Notes: generated by a model not told the origin, from the sequence alone. 64,000 bases of DNA from VRUE01 sp036406595 (GCA_036406595.1 DASXAR010000061.1:1-64000); one strand, 5' to 3'; numbered from the stretch's first letter, positions 1-8,661 are shown. Numbers and translations are program-made.

Positions 1-672
1 ACCGCCGTCCACGCCGGCGACCTGACCAAGGCCGACGCCCCCGACCAGCTCGTCGCCGCCGCCGTCGACGCCTTCGGCGCGGTCGACATCGTCGTCAACA
101 ACGCCGGCTACACCTGGGACGGCGTCGCCCACCGGATGACCGACGAGCAGTTCCAGGCGATGCTCGACATCCACACGATCGTCCCCTTCCGGATCACCCG
201 GGCGCTCGCCCCGCACTGGCGCGAGGCGGCGAAGGCCGAGCGCAACGAGGGCAGGGAGGTCTTCCGCAAGCTCGTCAACGTCTCCTCGATCTCGGGGACG
301 ATGGGCAACGCCGGCCAGGCCAACTACTCGGCCGCGAAGGCGGGCGTGGTCGGCCTCACCAAAACGCTCGCCAAGGAGTGGGGCCAGTTCAAGGTGAACG
401 TCAACGCCGTCGCCTTCGGCTTCGTGGAGACGCGCCTCACCGCCGCCAAGGAGGCCGGGGGCGAAATGACGTCGCCCACCGGCGAGAAGATCGAGCTGGG
501 GATCCCCGAGCAGATGCGGGCGATGGCCTCGGCGATCATCCCGCTCGGGCGCCCGGCCCAGCCCGAGGAGGCGGCCGGTCCGGTGCTCTTCCTCTGCTCG
601 CAGCATGCCAACTACGTGCACGGTCAGATCCTCAACGTGACCGGCGGTCAGTTCGGGGGGATGTACACCTGA
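1..672 (+). CDS. SDR family oxidoreductase, 5'-truncated by window edge
   Basis: The gene enters from outside the window; 223 codons are visible, read in frame from base 1. It is a classical short-chain dehydrogenase/reductase. NNAG at visible codons 33-36 belongs to the Rossmann core, NVSSIS carries the catalytic serine, and YSAAK (Tyr109, Lys113) is the catalytic Tyr-x3-Lys pair. The C-terminal ILNVTGGQFGG is typical of the FabG-like branch, which interconverts carbonyl and hydroxyl groups with NAD(P)H. The cofactor loop TGxxxGIG is absent only because of the cut. The substrate cannot be read from sequence. The next gene follows on the same strand with no gap. Confidence 0.9.
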   Translation, partial: TAVHAGDLTKADAPDQLVAAAVDAFGAVDIVVNNAGYTWDGVAHRMTDEQFQAMLDIHTIVPFRITRALAPHWREAAKAERNEGREVFRKLVNVSSISGTMGNAGQANYSAAKAGVVGLTKTLAKEWGQFKVNVNAVAFGFVETRLTAAKEAGGEMTSPTGEKIELGIPEQMRAMASAIIPLGRPAQPEEAAGPVLFLCSQHANYVHGQILNVTGGQFGGMYT

Positions 673-1160
673 GCAGCTCCGCGACAGAGGGCAGGCGCCC
701 GCCCCGCTACCTCGACCTGGCGGACCGGATCTGGCCTGCCCTCCGTCGCTTCATGGGCATCCACACGCTGGCCTACCGGGCGACCGGAGGCCGGATCGGA
801 CAGGTCATCCCCGGCGTGCCGGGTCGGATGCTGCTGCTCGACCACGTCGGCGCGAAAAGCGGCACGAACCGGACCTCCCCGCTGCTCTACTTCCGGGATG
901 ACGACGACGTGGTGGTCGTCGCCTCGAAAGGCGGCTACCCGCAGCACCCGTCCTGGTTCCACAACCTGATGGCGAATCCGGACACGACGATCCAGATCGG
1001 TTCCGAGCGGCGCCCGGTCCACGCCCGCGTCGCGACGGCGGAGGAGCGGGAGCGCCTCTGGCCGGTGGCGGTGAGGATGTATCACGGCTACGCCGACTAC
1101 CAGCGGCGCAGCAGGGGGCGGGAGATCCCGCTCGTCATCCTCGAGCCGCGCGACTCCTGA
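669..1160 (+). CDS. Deazaflavin (F420)-dependent nitroreductase family protein
   Basis: A protein of up to 163 aa resembling the DUF385/Ddn family, small split-barrel proteins that bind deazaflavin F420 or related flavins. Family-like features are the segments GAKSGTNRTSPLLYF and PSWFHNLMANPDTTIQ; the latter matches the conserved WxxNLxAxP region. The start is uncertain: CTG at 669 overlaps the upstream stop, and the first in-frame ATG is at 753, which would shorten the N-terminus by 28 residues but keep the core. It probably forms a transcription unit with the preceding SDR. The gene ends just before a 16-bp perfect hairpin. Family assignment is fairly sure; the substrate is unknown. Confidence 0.8.
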   Translation: MSSSATEGRRPPRYLDLADRIWPALRRFMGIHTLAYRATGGRIGQVIPGVPGRMLLLDHVGAKSGTNRTSPLLYFRDDDDVVVVASKGGYPQHPSWFHNLMANPDTTIQIGSERRPVHARVATAEERERLWPVAVRMYHGYADYQRRSRGREIPLVILEPRDS

Positions 1161-1213
1161 CCGCCGACGGGTCTGAAAGTTTCGATATAGGCGACTCTCA
1201 GACCCGTCGGCGG
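1161..1213. terminator. Bidirectional terminator-like hairpin
   Basis: Bases 1161-1176 and 1198-1213 are perfect reverse complements (16 bp, core CCGACGGGTCTGA) around a 21-nt loop. The hairpin exactly fills the gap between convergent stops at 1160 (+) and 1217 (-). There is no T tract, so termination is inferred from position and symmetry. Confidence 0.75.
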
Positions 1214-1216
1214 GGA

Positions 1217-2071
1217 TTACGTGGGCCGGCGCTCCTCGGCGACCGGCTCGCCGCCCTCGCCGGCGATGGCGTCGGGCGGCCACGGGCCAGCCCAGTTGTC
1301 CCGGGCGCCGTCGATCGTGATCGTCGTCCCCGAGACGAAGTCCCCGGCGGGGGAGGCCAGGTAGGCGACCAGCCAGGCGAGCTCCTCGGCGCGACCCGCC
1401 CGCCCCAGCGGGATCGAGCGCTCGAGGTTGTCGACGACGACCTGCGGATACTTGGTGAGCAGGGTCTCGGTCGCGAACTGTCCCGCGGCCAGCGCGCATG
1501 TGCGAATCCCGAATCGGGCCCACTCGACCGCGAGCGTCCGCATCATGTTCTCGACCGCGGCCCGCGCCGCGCCCGAATGGACCATCCCGGGCATGCCATG
1601 GTGCGGCGAGAGCGTCACGCTCAGCACCTTGCCGGCGCCCTGCGGGATGAAGGCCCTGGTCGCCGCGGCATGGGTCATCTGCCAGGTCCCCTGCACGTTC
1701 AGCTCGATCACGGTGCGGAAGCCCTTCGGCGTGATCGACTCGGCGGGCGCCATGAACTGGCCGCCGGCGTTGTTGACGAGGACGTCGAGACGCCCGTGCC
1801 GATCGAGCAGCCCGTCGAAGAGGCGCTCGACGTCGTCGGCGTCGCGGATGTCGGCCGCCTCGTGCTCGAAGGCGCCCGCCAGCCCTTCCGCCAGGCCCGC
1901 GGTCTCCGCGAGCGGCTCGGCGCGGCGGCCACAGCCGACCACCACGGCGCCGAGCCGGACGAGCTCCAGGGCGGTCTCCCTGCCGAGGCCGCTGCCGGCG
2001 CCGGAGACGAGGCAGACGTGGCCGTCGAGCAGCCCAGGAGCGAAGATCTGCGAATGACCGCCCTCAGCCAT
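1217..2071 (-). CDS. PECR-like SDR (trans-2-enoyl-CoA reductase type)
   Basis: A 284-aa SDR with the cofactor loop GAGSGLGRE (about residues 24-32) and NNAGG (100-104). The usual catalytic Tyr-x3-Lys is missing: the aligned stretch reads HSGAARAAVENM, with Ser166 where Tyr is expected and Arg170 where Lys is expected. The same HSGAAR pattern occurs in peroxisomal trans-2-enoyl-CoA reductase (PECR), and 2,4-dienoyl-CoA reductases also depart from the classical tetrad. The likely role is NADPH-dependent reduction of unsaturated acyl-CoA. It starts at an ATG at 2071, 76 bp from the divergent MBL-fold gene. The enzyme class is inference from this motif. Confidence 0.82.
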   Translation of the reverse strand: MAEGGHSQIFAPGLLDGHVCLVSGAGSGLGRETALELVRLGAVVVGCGRRAEPLAETAGLAEGLAGAFEHEAADIRDADDVERLFDGLLDRHGRLDVLVNNAGGQFMAPAESITPKGFRTVIELNVQGTWQMTHAAATRAFIPQGAGKVLSVTLSPHHGMPGMVHSGAARAAVENMMRTLAVEWARFGIRTCALAAGQFATETLLTKYPQVVVDNLERSIPLGRAGRAEELAWLVAYLASPAGDFVSGTTITIDGARDNWAGPWPPDAIAGEGGEPVAEERRPT

Positions 2072-2147
2072 CGGTTATGCACGCTTGCTGGCCGCCCACT
2101 CGGGGCAGCCTATATGCGGCCCTCGCCCGGCTAAGGTGATCGGCGCA

Positions 2148-3059
2148 ATGAAGGTGCGGGTCGAGCCAAAACCGCTCCACGAGCCGCTTGCGGGGGGCAC
2201 TCCGGGCGCCACCGTCTCGGTCGAGCCGATCGTCGCGGGCCACGTCACCTGGGCGCGGACGATGATGGAGAGCCCTGGTGGCCGGCTACTCGGCCTGAAG
2301 CTCGCCCGCGCGCTGCTGACCGGCCGGCCGGCGGAGACCGTGCCCTGCCCCGCCTTCCTGATCCGCCACCCGAGCGCGGGCGCGATCGTCGTCGACACCG
2401 GGCTCCATCCCTCGATCGCGACCGACGGCGAGGAGAACTTCGGGCGCCTCGCGGCCCGTTTCGGCAAGCCGGCGCTCGAGCCCGGCGAAGACCTGCCCGC
2501 GCAGCTCCGCAGCCGCGGCCTCGACCCGGGCGAGATCCCGATCGTCGTCATGACCCACATGCACCTGGACCACAGCTCGGCGATCTCCGAGTTCCCCCAG
2601 TCCACCTTCGTGGTCAGCGAGGTCGAGTGGAGGGCGGCGACGGCCGGCCCCCGGCCGCTTCTAAATGGCTATCGCCGCGAGCACTACGACTTCGCCTTCG
2701 ATTTCCGGACGGTCGACTTCGACCGCGGTGGGATCGACTCCTACGCCACCTTCGGCCGCACCTTCGACCTCTTCGGGGACGGCTCGCTTCGCCTCGCCTT
2801 CACTCCTGGCCACAGCGCGGGCCACACCTCGGTGATCGCCCGGCTTCGGGAGCGGGACTTCGTGATCGGAGGCGACGCCACCTACACCCAGGGACAACTC
2901 GACGGCACCGCACCGACCGAGCCGCGCCCGTTCGACGCTCATAATCACCGCCGTTCGCTGCAGGAGCTGAAGCTGTTCAAGCGGGAGTTCCCGCAGGCGA
3001 TCGTCACCCCTGGCCACGACCCCGAGTTCTACGCCGGGCTCGAGTCCCGCTACGAGTAA
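2148..3059 (+). CDS. MBL-fold metallohydrolase (N-acyl-homoserine lactonase-like)
   Basis: A 303-aa metallo-beta-lactamase-fold hydrolase. THMHLDHS at about residues 136-143 is the HxHxDH dinuclear zinc motif. TPGHSAGHTSV supplies the third-strand His, GGDATYT the bridging Asp, and TPGHDPEFY the last His. The layout, with a roughly 130-residue lead-in before HxHxDH, fits the AttM/AiiA-type lactonase branch; glyoxalase-like or other ester substrates are equally possible. ATG 2148 is chosen because the frame upstream lacks homology-like sequence and runs into the divergent promoter region. No quorum-sensing gene is nearby, so quorum quenching is not claimed. Confidence 0.85.
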   Translation: MKVRVEPKPLHEPLAGGTPGATVSVEPIVAGHVTWARTMMESPGGRLLGLKLARALLTGRPAETVPCPAFLIRHPSAGAIVVDTGLHPSIATDGEENFGRLAARFGKPALEPGEDLPAQLRSRGLDPGEIPIVVMTHMHLDHSSAISEFPQSTFVVSEVEWRAATAGPRPLLNGYRREHYDFAFDFRTVDFDRGGIDSYATFGRTFDLFGDGSLRLAFTPGHSAGHTSVIARLRERDFVIGGDATYTQGQLDGTAPTEPRPFDAHNHRRSLQELKLFKREFPQAIVTPGHDPEFYAGLESRYE

Positions 3060-3083
3060 GCCTCAGGCCGCTCCGCTTCCAGC

Positions 3084-3788
3084 TCAGCGCCGCGCCGTCT
3101 CCAGCGCCCCGTACATCTCGCGGACCTTCTCGAACACCTCTGTCGCAACCTCGAGCTGGCGCTCGCGCGCCGCATCGGACTCGACCGGAAAGGTGATCGG
3201 CTCGCCGAACTGGACGGTGACCTTGGGGAAGCGGAATCGCTTCCAGCGCCGCACCGAGGCGGAGCCGTGGACCGCCACAGGAACGACCGGAGCCCCCGAT
3301 TCCAGCGCGATCCGGCCGATGCCGGGCTTGACCTCGCCGAGCTCGCCGCTGCGCGAGCGCCCACCCTCGGCGTAGATCAGCAGCATCCCGCCCTGCTCGA
3401 GAATCACGTTCGCGGTCCGGAACGCCTCGTCGTCGCGGTGCCCGCGGCGGACGGGGAAGACGCCCCCGTGGCTGTATATGTAGGTCAGCACCGGCGGGCC
3501 GAAGAGCTGCGATTTCGCCATGAAGCGGACCTTGCGCCGCAGGTAGAGGCCGATGAAGAAGTGGTCCATCTGGCTGAAGTGGTTGGGCGCCAGGATCAGC
3601 GGGCCGGACCTGGGAACGTTGCCGACGCCGATGCCGCGCACGCGGTAGATCAGCAGCGTCGGCAGCGTGACCAGGGCGCGGACGAAGGTGTAGGTCCAGC
3701 CGACTCCCTTTCGAGCCCGCGCGTGGAACTGGTCGAAGTACTCCGCGGGGCGCTCGTCCTTGTAGACCTGTGGCTTGATGTCGGGCAT
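3084..3788 (-). CDS. plsC: 1-acyl-sn-glycerol-3-phosphate acyltransferase
   Basis: A 234-aa PlsC-type acyltransferase that acylates lysophosphatidate at sn-2 in membrane phospholipid synthesis. NHFSQMDH (His70, Asp75) is the HX4D catalytic motif. YAEGGRSRSGELG is the glycerol-phosphate-binding EGGRSR block, where many family members have EGTRS. A hydrophobic stretch near residues 36-50 suggests membrane association. ATG 3788 is preferred because the longer frame to 3875 would overlap the 3' end of glpK. It lies 58 nt downstream of glpK on the same strand, a sensible glycerol-to-phospholipid arrangement. Confidence 0.88.
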   Translation of the reverse strand: MPDIKPQVYKDERPAEYFDQFHARARKGVGWTYTFVRALVTLPTLLIYRVRGIGVGNVPRSGPLILAPNHFSQMDHFFIGLYLRRKVRFMAKSQLFGPPVLTYIYSHGGVFPVRRGHRDDEAFRTANVILEQGGMLLIYAEGGRSRSGELGEVKPGIGRIALESGAPVVPVAVHGSASVRRWKRFRFPKVTVQFGEPITFPVESDAARERQLEVATEVFEKVREMYGALETARR

Positions 3789-3846
3789 GGCTGGGCGGGG
3801 CCGGGCTGGCGGCCTTCGCTCTGCGTACCCCCGGTCGCGACGGCGG

Positions 3847-5295
3847 TTACGCGGCCCAGTCGCGGGCCCGCTCAACCGCTCGGTGCCATCCTTGGAGCAG
3901 CGTCTCGCGCTGCTCCACGGACATCCGGGGCTCGTAGGTCGCCGCCTCCCTCCACATCTCCCCCACGTCGTCCGGCGACCAGCGGCCGGAGGCGATGCCG
4001 GCGAGGTACGCGGCGCCGAGCGCCGTCGTCTCGGCGATCTCGGGAACGACGACGGCAGCGTCGAGGACGTCGGCCTGGAACTGCATCAGCCAGTGATTGG
4101 CAACCGCTCCGCCGTCGGCTTTGAGCGTCTCGAGCCGCTGTCCCGAGGCCGCCTCCTGCGCCCGCACCGCGTCGAGCGCCTGGTAGGCGATCGCCTCGAG
4201 CGTGGCGCGGGCGAGGTGGGCACGGCCACTGCCCCTCGTCAGGCCGACGATCGTGCCGCGCGCGTAGGGATCCCAATGGGGCGAGCCCAGCCCGGTCAGC
4301 GCGGGCACGAAGTAGACGCCGTCGTTGCTCTCCAGGGAAGCGGCGAGCGGCTCGGTCTCGGCGGCGTCGGCGATCACGCCAAGCCCGTCGCGTAGCCACT
4401 GCACGGCGGCGCCGCTGACGAATATCGACGCCTCGAGCGCATAGGCGGCCTCGTCCCTGCCGCTGCAGGCGACGGTCGTCAGCAGGCCGTTGCAGGGAGG
4501 TGCGGCGCTCGGCCCGGTGTTCAGCAGGACGAAGCTGCCGGTCCCGTAAGTGTTCTTGGCGCTGCCGGGCTCCTGACACGCCTGGCCGAACAGGGCCGCC
4601 TGCTGGTCGCCGGCGATGCCCGCGACGGGCACCCTGCCGCCGAACTCGCCGGTCGTTCCGAAAACGTGCGCGGACGGCAGGGGCTCAGGCAGCTGCGCCT
4701 GACCGACTCCGAACGTGTCGCAGAGCTCCTCGTCCCAGGTGAGGCGATGGATGTCGAAGAGGAGGGTGCGCGAAGCGTTCGTGTAATCGGTGGCATGGCG
4801 ACCGGTCAGCTTGAAGACGAGCCAGGAGTCGATCGTCCCGAAGAGGGCTCCGGAGGCGCCCTCGACGTTGCGCAGCATCCACTCGATCTTGGTCGCGCTG
4901 AAGTAGGGGTCGAGGACGAGCCCGGTCCGCTCGCGCACGGTCGACTCGAGCCCCTGCTCGCGGAGCTCATCGCAGCGGCCGGCGGTGCGCCGGTCCTGCC
5001 AGACGAGCGCCCGGTGGACCGGCTCGCCGGTTGCCGGGTCCCAGGCGACGACCGTCTCGCGCTGGTTGGTAATCCCGATCGCGTCGAGGTCTGCGCCCTC
5101 GATGCCGGCAGCGGCGATCGCCTCGGCGCCGACGCGGCGGGTCACCTGCCAGATTTCCTCCGCATCGTGCTCGACCCATCCCGGGCGGGGATAGTGCTGC
5201 TCGAACTCCGAGTAGGCGCGCCCGGCGACCGCTCCAGAGTCGTCGAAGACGAGGCACGAGGTCCCGGTCGTTCCCTGATCGATGGCAAGGATCAC
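3847..5295 (-). CDS. glpK: Glycerol kinase
   Basis: A 482-aa FGGY-family kinase converting glycerol and ATP to glycerol 3-phosphate. The N-terminal AIDQGTTGTSCLVFD is the first phosphate-binding loop; GWVEHDAEEIW, TNQRETVVAWD and TGLGSPHWDPYARGTI are signature GlpK blocks; AGDQQAALFGQ is the nucleotide-site loop. The length is slightly below the usual 495-505 aa. It overlaps the upstream GT2 gene by 4 nt and is followed by plsC, giving GT2-glpK-plsC. No glycerol facilitator or glpR is visible in the window. Confidence 0.95.
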   Translation of the reverse strand: MILAIDQGTTGTSCLVFDDSGAVAGRAYSEFEQHYPRPGWVEHDAEEIWQVTRRVGAEAIAAAGIEGADLDAIGITNQRETVVAWDPATGEPVHRALVWQDRRTAGRCDELREQGLESTVRERTGLVLDPYFSATKIEWMLRNVEGASGALFGTIDSWLVFKLTGRHATDYTNASRTLLFDIHRLTWDEELCDTFGVGQAQLPEPLPSAHVFGTTGEFGGRVPVAGIAGDQQAALFGQACQEPGSAKNTYGTGSFVLLNTGPSAAPPCNGLLTTVACSGRDEAAYALEASIFVSGAAVQWLRDGLGVIADAAETEPLAASLESNDGVYFVPALTGLGSPHWDPYARGTIVGLTRGSGRAHLARATLEAIAYQALDAVRAQEAASGQRLETLKADGGAVANHWLMQFQADVLDAAVVVPEIAETTALGAAYLAGIASGRWSPDDVGEMWREAATYEPRMSVEQRETLLQGWHRAVERARDWAA

Positions 5296-6008
5296 TGGTC
5301 GCTGAACCTACTGCGGCGAGCCAGATAGACGCGGAGGAAGTCGAGGAGCTGGCGGCCGCGGTGGGCGAAGCCGCGCAGGTCACGGCCGGTGGCGCGGTGG
5401 CTGAGGTCGAGCTCATACTCGCGGAGGCGGTAGCCGGCGCGGACCGCGTCGATCGTCATCCCGACCTCCAGCCCGTAGCCGTGCGCGAACGGCATCGCGG
5501 CGCGAAGCACCTCGGGTCGAGCTGCGCGCTGGCCCGAGATCGGCGCCTCGGTGACCAGCCCGCAGCGGCGCCTGATCGCCCAGCGGGCGAAGCCGAGGGC
5601 GATCCCGAAGCCGCCGCCGACCCGCCTGCCGAAGGAGGCCACAGCGAGATCGCAGTCGCCTCGCTCGACCGCGTCAACGAGGGGGCCGAGCCCGGCCGCG
5701 GAGGCGCCGAGATCCCCATCGCAGAGAAGGACGATGGCGGGCGGGACATCGTCGGAGAGGGCGGCCTCCAGCGCAGCGCCGACGTTCCCCCCCTTGCCGT
5801 GCGAGCGGCCGCGGCTGACGACGCGCGCGCCGGCGACCATCGCCGCGTCGGCGGTGCCGTCAGTGGAGGCATCGTCGGCCACCCAGAGGGAGGCTCCCGG
5901 GAAGGCGTCCCGCAGCGCGCCGATCGTCGCGCCGATCCGGTCCGCCTCGTTGCGCGCGGCGGCGACGACGGCGAGATCGCGGTTTGGATCGGCATCCACG
6001 GGGCGCAT
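5292..6008 (-). CDS. Family 2 glycosyltransferase
   Basis: A 238-aa GT-A fold glycosyltransferase. VAAARNEADRIG is the nucleotide-binding strand, WVADDASTDGTAD the second, and LLCDGDLGAS contains the DxD-like metal motif (DGD). The C-terminal part has basic and aromatic residues but no clear membrane segment. ATG 6008 is chosen from several in-frame starts (6101, 6047) because the protein from there begins directly before the Rossmann core. It is coupled to glpK by a 4-nt overlap, so an acceptor such as a glycerol-derived lipid is possible but unproven. Confidence 0.78.
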   Translation of the reverse strand: MRPVDADPNRDLAVVAAARNEADRIGATIGALRDAFPGASLWVADDASTDGTADAAMVAGARVVSRGRSHGKGGNVGAALEAALSDDVPPAIVLLCDGDLGASAAGLGPLVDAVERGDCDLAVASFGRRVGGGFGIALGFARWAIRRRCGLVTEAPISGQRAARPEVLRAAMPFAHGYGLEVGMTIDAVRAGYRLREYELDLSHRATGRDLRGFAHRGRQLLDFLRVYLARRSRFSDQ

Positions 6009-6127
6009 TCTGCCTTCCGCTGTTCCTTTCTCGCCCTGGAGACGCATAAGGAACAGCTGGAAGCGACTGGCCGCCGAGCGGGACGGAAGCGCTCCGGCCA
6101 CCGGGCCGGCGGATATTCTCCCGCCTC

Positions 6128-6340
6128 GTGGCGGAGATCGAGGCGCACATCACCGGCAACGTCTGGAAAATCGAGGTGGCCGTCGGCGACACGGTCGAGG
6201 ACGGCGACACCGTCGTGATCCTCGAGTCGATGAAGATGGAGATCCCGGTGGAGGCTGAGGACGACGGGATTGTCAAGGAGATCCGCTGCGAGGAGGGCCA
6301 GTCGGTCAGCGAAGGCGACGTCCTCGTAGTGCTGGAGTGA
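6128..6340 (+). CDS. Biotinyl/lipoyl attachment domain protein (small BCCP)
   Basis: A 70-aa stand-alone biotinyl domain starting at GTG 6128. VILESMKMEIPVEA carries the biotinylated lysine in the EsMKME consensus, and two symmetric glycine turns flank it as in the hammerhead fold. It is likely the carrier of an acyl-CoA carboxylase whose carboxylase subunits are elsewhere. Its last four bases overlap the GTG of the enoyl-CoA hydratase. The requirement for biotin links it functionally to the bio genes at 13-19 kb. Confidence 0.88.
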   Translation: MAEIEAHITGNVWKIEVAVGDTVEDGDTVVILESMKMEIPVEAEDDGIVKEIRCEEGQSVSEGDVLVVLE

Positions 6341-7149
6341 GCGGCAGCGAGCAGCTCGCCGGCGGCAAGCTGATCCTCGACAGGCCCGCCGAGGCGGTCG
6401 CCCGCATGCGCATCTCGAACCCGGAGCGGCGCAACGCGCTCGACCACGAGATCCTCGACGGGATCGCGGCGCTTCTGCCCCGCCTCGACGACGGCATCGA
6501 GACCCGCTGCGTCGTGATCACCGGCGCGCCCCCGGCCTTCTCGGCGGGCTATGACCTCGCCTCGATACCCGGCGACAGCTTCGAGCACAACGCCGAGGCG
6601 CTCGTCGCCCATCCGTTCCACGCCGCGCTGGAGGCACTCGAGGAGCATCCCTGGCCGACCCTCGCCGCGATCAACGGCCATTGCCTCGGCGGAGGGCTCG
6701 AGCTGGCGATCACCTGCGACCTGCGGATCTGCGCGGCCGGCGCGAAGCTCGGGATGCCGCCGGCGAAGCTCGGCCTCGTCTACGGACACACCGGCCTGCG
6801 CAAGTTCCTCGACATAACCGGCCTCGCCGGGACCAAGGAGCTGTTTCTGACCGGTCGCAACGTCGAGGCCGACCGCGCCGAGCAGATCGGCCTCGTCCAC
6901 GAGGTCGTCACCGACGATGAGCTCGAGGAGGCGGCGCTCGAAAGAGCAGCCGCGATCGCCACGAACGCGCCCCTCTCGATGCGCGGCAACAAGCAGGCGA
7001 TCGAAATGCTGCGGCGGAACCCTGTCCTCACCGAGGAGCAGGAGGCGACCCTGATCGCCCTGCGCGAGTCCTGCTTCTCCTCCGAGGACCTGCGCGAGGG
7101 TATCGAAGCGTTCGCCGCGAAGCGCAAGCCGCGCTGGCGGGGCCGTTGA
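6337..7149 (+). CDS. Enoyl-CoA hydratase/isomerase family protein
   Basis: A 270-aa crotonase-fold protein, GTG start in a GTGA overlap with the biotinyl carrier. ITGAPPAFSAGYDL gives the first oxyanion-hole strand and INGHCLGGGLELAITCDLRI the second, the signature of the family. A Glu is present in GGGLELA, but the second catalytic Glu of true hydratases is not obvious (the later region reads MPPAKLGLVYGHTGL), so isomerase, decarboxylase or other crotonase chemistry is possible. The C-terminal helix ends in basic residues. It sits in a three-gene coupled run 6128-7781. Confidence 0.87.
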   Translation: MSGSEQLAGGKLILDRPAEAVARMRISNPERRNALDHEILDGIAALLPRLDDGIETRCVVITGAPPAFSAGYDLASIPGDSFEHNAEALVAHPFHAALEALEEHPWPTLAAINGHCLGGGLELAITCDLRICAAGAKLGMPPAKLGLVYGHTGLRKFLDITGLAGTKELFLTGRNVEADRAEQIGLVHEVVTDDELEEAALERAAAIATNAPLSMRGNKQAIEMLRRNPVLTEEQEATLIALRESCFSSEDLREGIEAFAAKRKPRWRGR

Positions 7150-7781
7150 GCGCCGCCGGCCGCTCAGCGCTCGCCGCCGCCGACCCGACGATGGGGGCGC
7201 TGATCGAGCGGGTCGGCGAGATCGACATCGCGACCAGGCTGCGGCGGCGGAAAGAGGAGCGCCCCGCCGACGCCTACGGCGCCCTGCTGCGGGCCATCGT
7301 CGGCCAGCAGCTCTCGACCAAAGCGGCGCGGACGATCTATGGGCGGGTCTGCGAGCTGTTCGGCGGCAGCACCCCGACGCCCGAGCAGCTGCTGGAGGCG
7401 AGCGAGACGGACCTGCGCGGCGCCGGCCTCTCGGGGCGCAAGGTCGAATACATCCGCGACCTCGCCGCCCACGTCATCTCGGGGGAGCTGGAGCTGGACC
7501 GACTCGGCGACCTCTCCGACGAGGAGGTGATCGAGGAGATCGTCGCCGTCCGCGGCCTCGGCCAATGGACCGCGGAGATGTTCCTCCTCTTCCATCTGGA
7601 GCGCCCCGACGTCCTCTCCGGCGGGGATCTCGGGATCCGCAAGGCGATCCAGATCGAGTACGGGCTCGACGAGATGCCCACCCCCCAGCGGGTGGTCGAG
7701 ATCGGCGAGCCCTGGCGACCCCACCGCAGCCTCGCCTCCCTCTACCTCTGGGAGTCGCTCGCCGCGGTCCCGGGCGACTAG
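7146..7781 (+). CDS. DNA-3-methyladenine glycosylase II-like (HhH-GPD)
   Basis: A 211-aa HhH-GPD base-excision glycosylase. VGQQLSTKAARTIYGRV is the conserved helix of the AlkA group, RGLGQWTAEMFLLF is the helix-hairpin-helix, and LSGGDLGIRKA provides the catalytic Asp (about residue 161). It is shorter than E. coli AlkA (282 aa) because the N-terminal domain is absent, which is common in stand-alone bacterial forms. It should excise alkylated purines. It starts at TTG in a TTGA overlap with the crotonase gene, so expression is probably coupled although the function is unrelated. Confidence 0.87.
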   Translation: MSAAGRSALAAADPTMGALIERVGEIDIATRLRRRKEERPADAYGALLRAIVGQQLSTKAARTIYGRVCELFGGSTPTPEQLLEASETDLRGAGLSGRKVEYIRDLAAHVISGELELDRLGDLSDEEVIEEIVAVRGLGQWTAEMFLLFHLERPDVLSGGDLGIRKAIQIEYGLDEMPTPQRVVEIGEPWRPHRSLASLYLWESLAAVPGD

Positions 7782-7893
7782 CGAGCGGACGAGGCGCGAT
7801 CCGGATCAAAGTCGCTTCAGAGAGCGGCGGCAGGATTTGAGATACGTTCGAGCGAGCGGCGCTCCGCCGCATCGAGCTCGAGAAAGGGAAGCA

Positions 7894-8331
7894 ATGGAGA
7901 GCAACGCAACCACCGACGTCGAGATGGGCCCGATCGACTACCTGGTGGTCGAGTGGCCCGGCCGGCAGCCGACCGGAGAGGCAGCGCCATACCTGCTCGA
8001 CCTCGTGGACCGGGGCCTGATCCGGATCCTGGACCTGGCATTCATCGCCAAGGACGAGGACGGCTCAGTTGCACGCTTGGAGATCGCCGACCTCGGTGAT
8101 GAGTTCGCGGTCTTCGTCGGTGCCTCTTCCGGGCTTCTCTCAGATGAGGACACGGATGAGGCAGCCGCAGCTCTGGACCCGGGAGCTTCGGCCGCCCTGC
8201 TCGTCTACGAGAACACCTGGGCCGCTCCGTTCGCCACCGCAATGCGCCGCTCAGGCGCTCAGCTGGTTGCCAGCGGCCGTATCCCGATACAGGCTCTGCT
8301 CGCCTCACTCGATACCGCCGAGGCGGCCTAG
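7894..8331 (+). CDS. DUF6325-like protein
   Basis: A 145-aa soluble protein of unknown function. GPIDYLVVEWPG near the N-terminus, the central DLAFIAKDEDGSV and the C-terminal SGRIPIQALLASLD resemble the DUF6325/DUF1269-related family often encoded beside SHOCT proteins in actinobacteria. A good ribosome site (AAAGGGAAGC) precedes ATG 7894. It is followed after 21 nt by a SHOCT-domain gene, the usual partner. The biochemical role is unknown; membrane-linked stress or transport regulation has been suggested for the neighbourhood only by association. Confidence 0.75.
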   Translation: MESNATTDVEMGPIDYLVVEWPGRQPTGEAAPYLLDLVDRGLIRILDLAFIAKDEDGSVARLEIADLGDEFAVFVGASSGLLSDEDTDEAAAALDPGASAALLVYENTWAAPFATAMRRSGAQLVASGRIPIQALLASLDTAEAA

Positions 8332-8352
8332 CCCCCCGAAAGGAGAAGCCGA

Positions 8353-8631
8353 ATGCCAGGACTAGTGCGAGGAGTCGCCAGAACAGCGGTTGCCGCAGGA
8401 ACGGCGACCGCGGTTCGCAATCGAGTCACCAAACGCCAGGCAGAACGTTGGGCTGAACAGGAAGGCGCGGAACAGCCCGTTGGCCGGATTCCGGCGGAAG
8501 CGCCACCCCAGGCGGAGCCCACCCAGACCTCGACTATCGAGCAGCTGAAGGAGCTCGGGCAGCTCAAAGAGCAGGGCATCCTCACAGAGGAGGAGTTCGC
8601 GGAGCAAAAGGCGAAGATCCTGGCCTCCTAG
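8353..8631 (+). CDS. SHOCT domain-containing protein
   Basis: A 92-aa protein. The C-terminal segment IEQLKELGQLKEQGIL followed by TEEEFAEQKAKIL is a textbook SHOCT domain, a short oligomerising helical hairpin. The N-terminal half is alanine- and arginine-rich with a weakly hydrophobic start and a proline-rich linker. AAAGGAGAAG gives a strong ribosome site before ATG 8353. It is paired with the DUF6325-like gene upstream. SHOCT domains usually tether or multimerise proteins; the partner is not identifiable. Confidence 0.85.
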   Translation: MPGLVRGVARTAVAAGTATAVRNRVTKRQAERWAEQEGAEQPVGRIPAEAPPQAEPTQTSTIEQLKELGQLKEQGILTEEEFAEQKAKILAS

Positions 8632-8661
8632 AGAACCGCATGGGCGCGATAACGTCGAGCG

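Noticed and set aside
2148..3059. Quorum-quenching locus
   Set aside because: The MBL-fold gene resembles lactonases, but no acyl-homoserine lactone synthase or LuxR gene is nearby and the fold has many other substrates.
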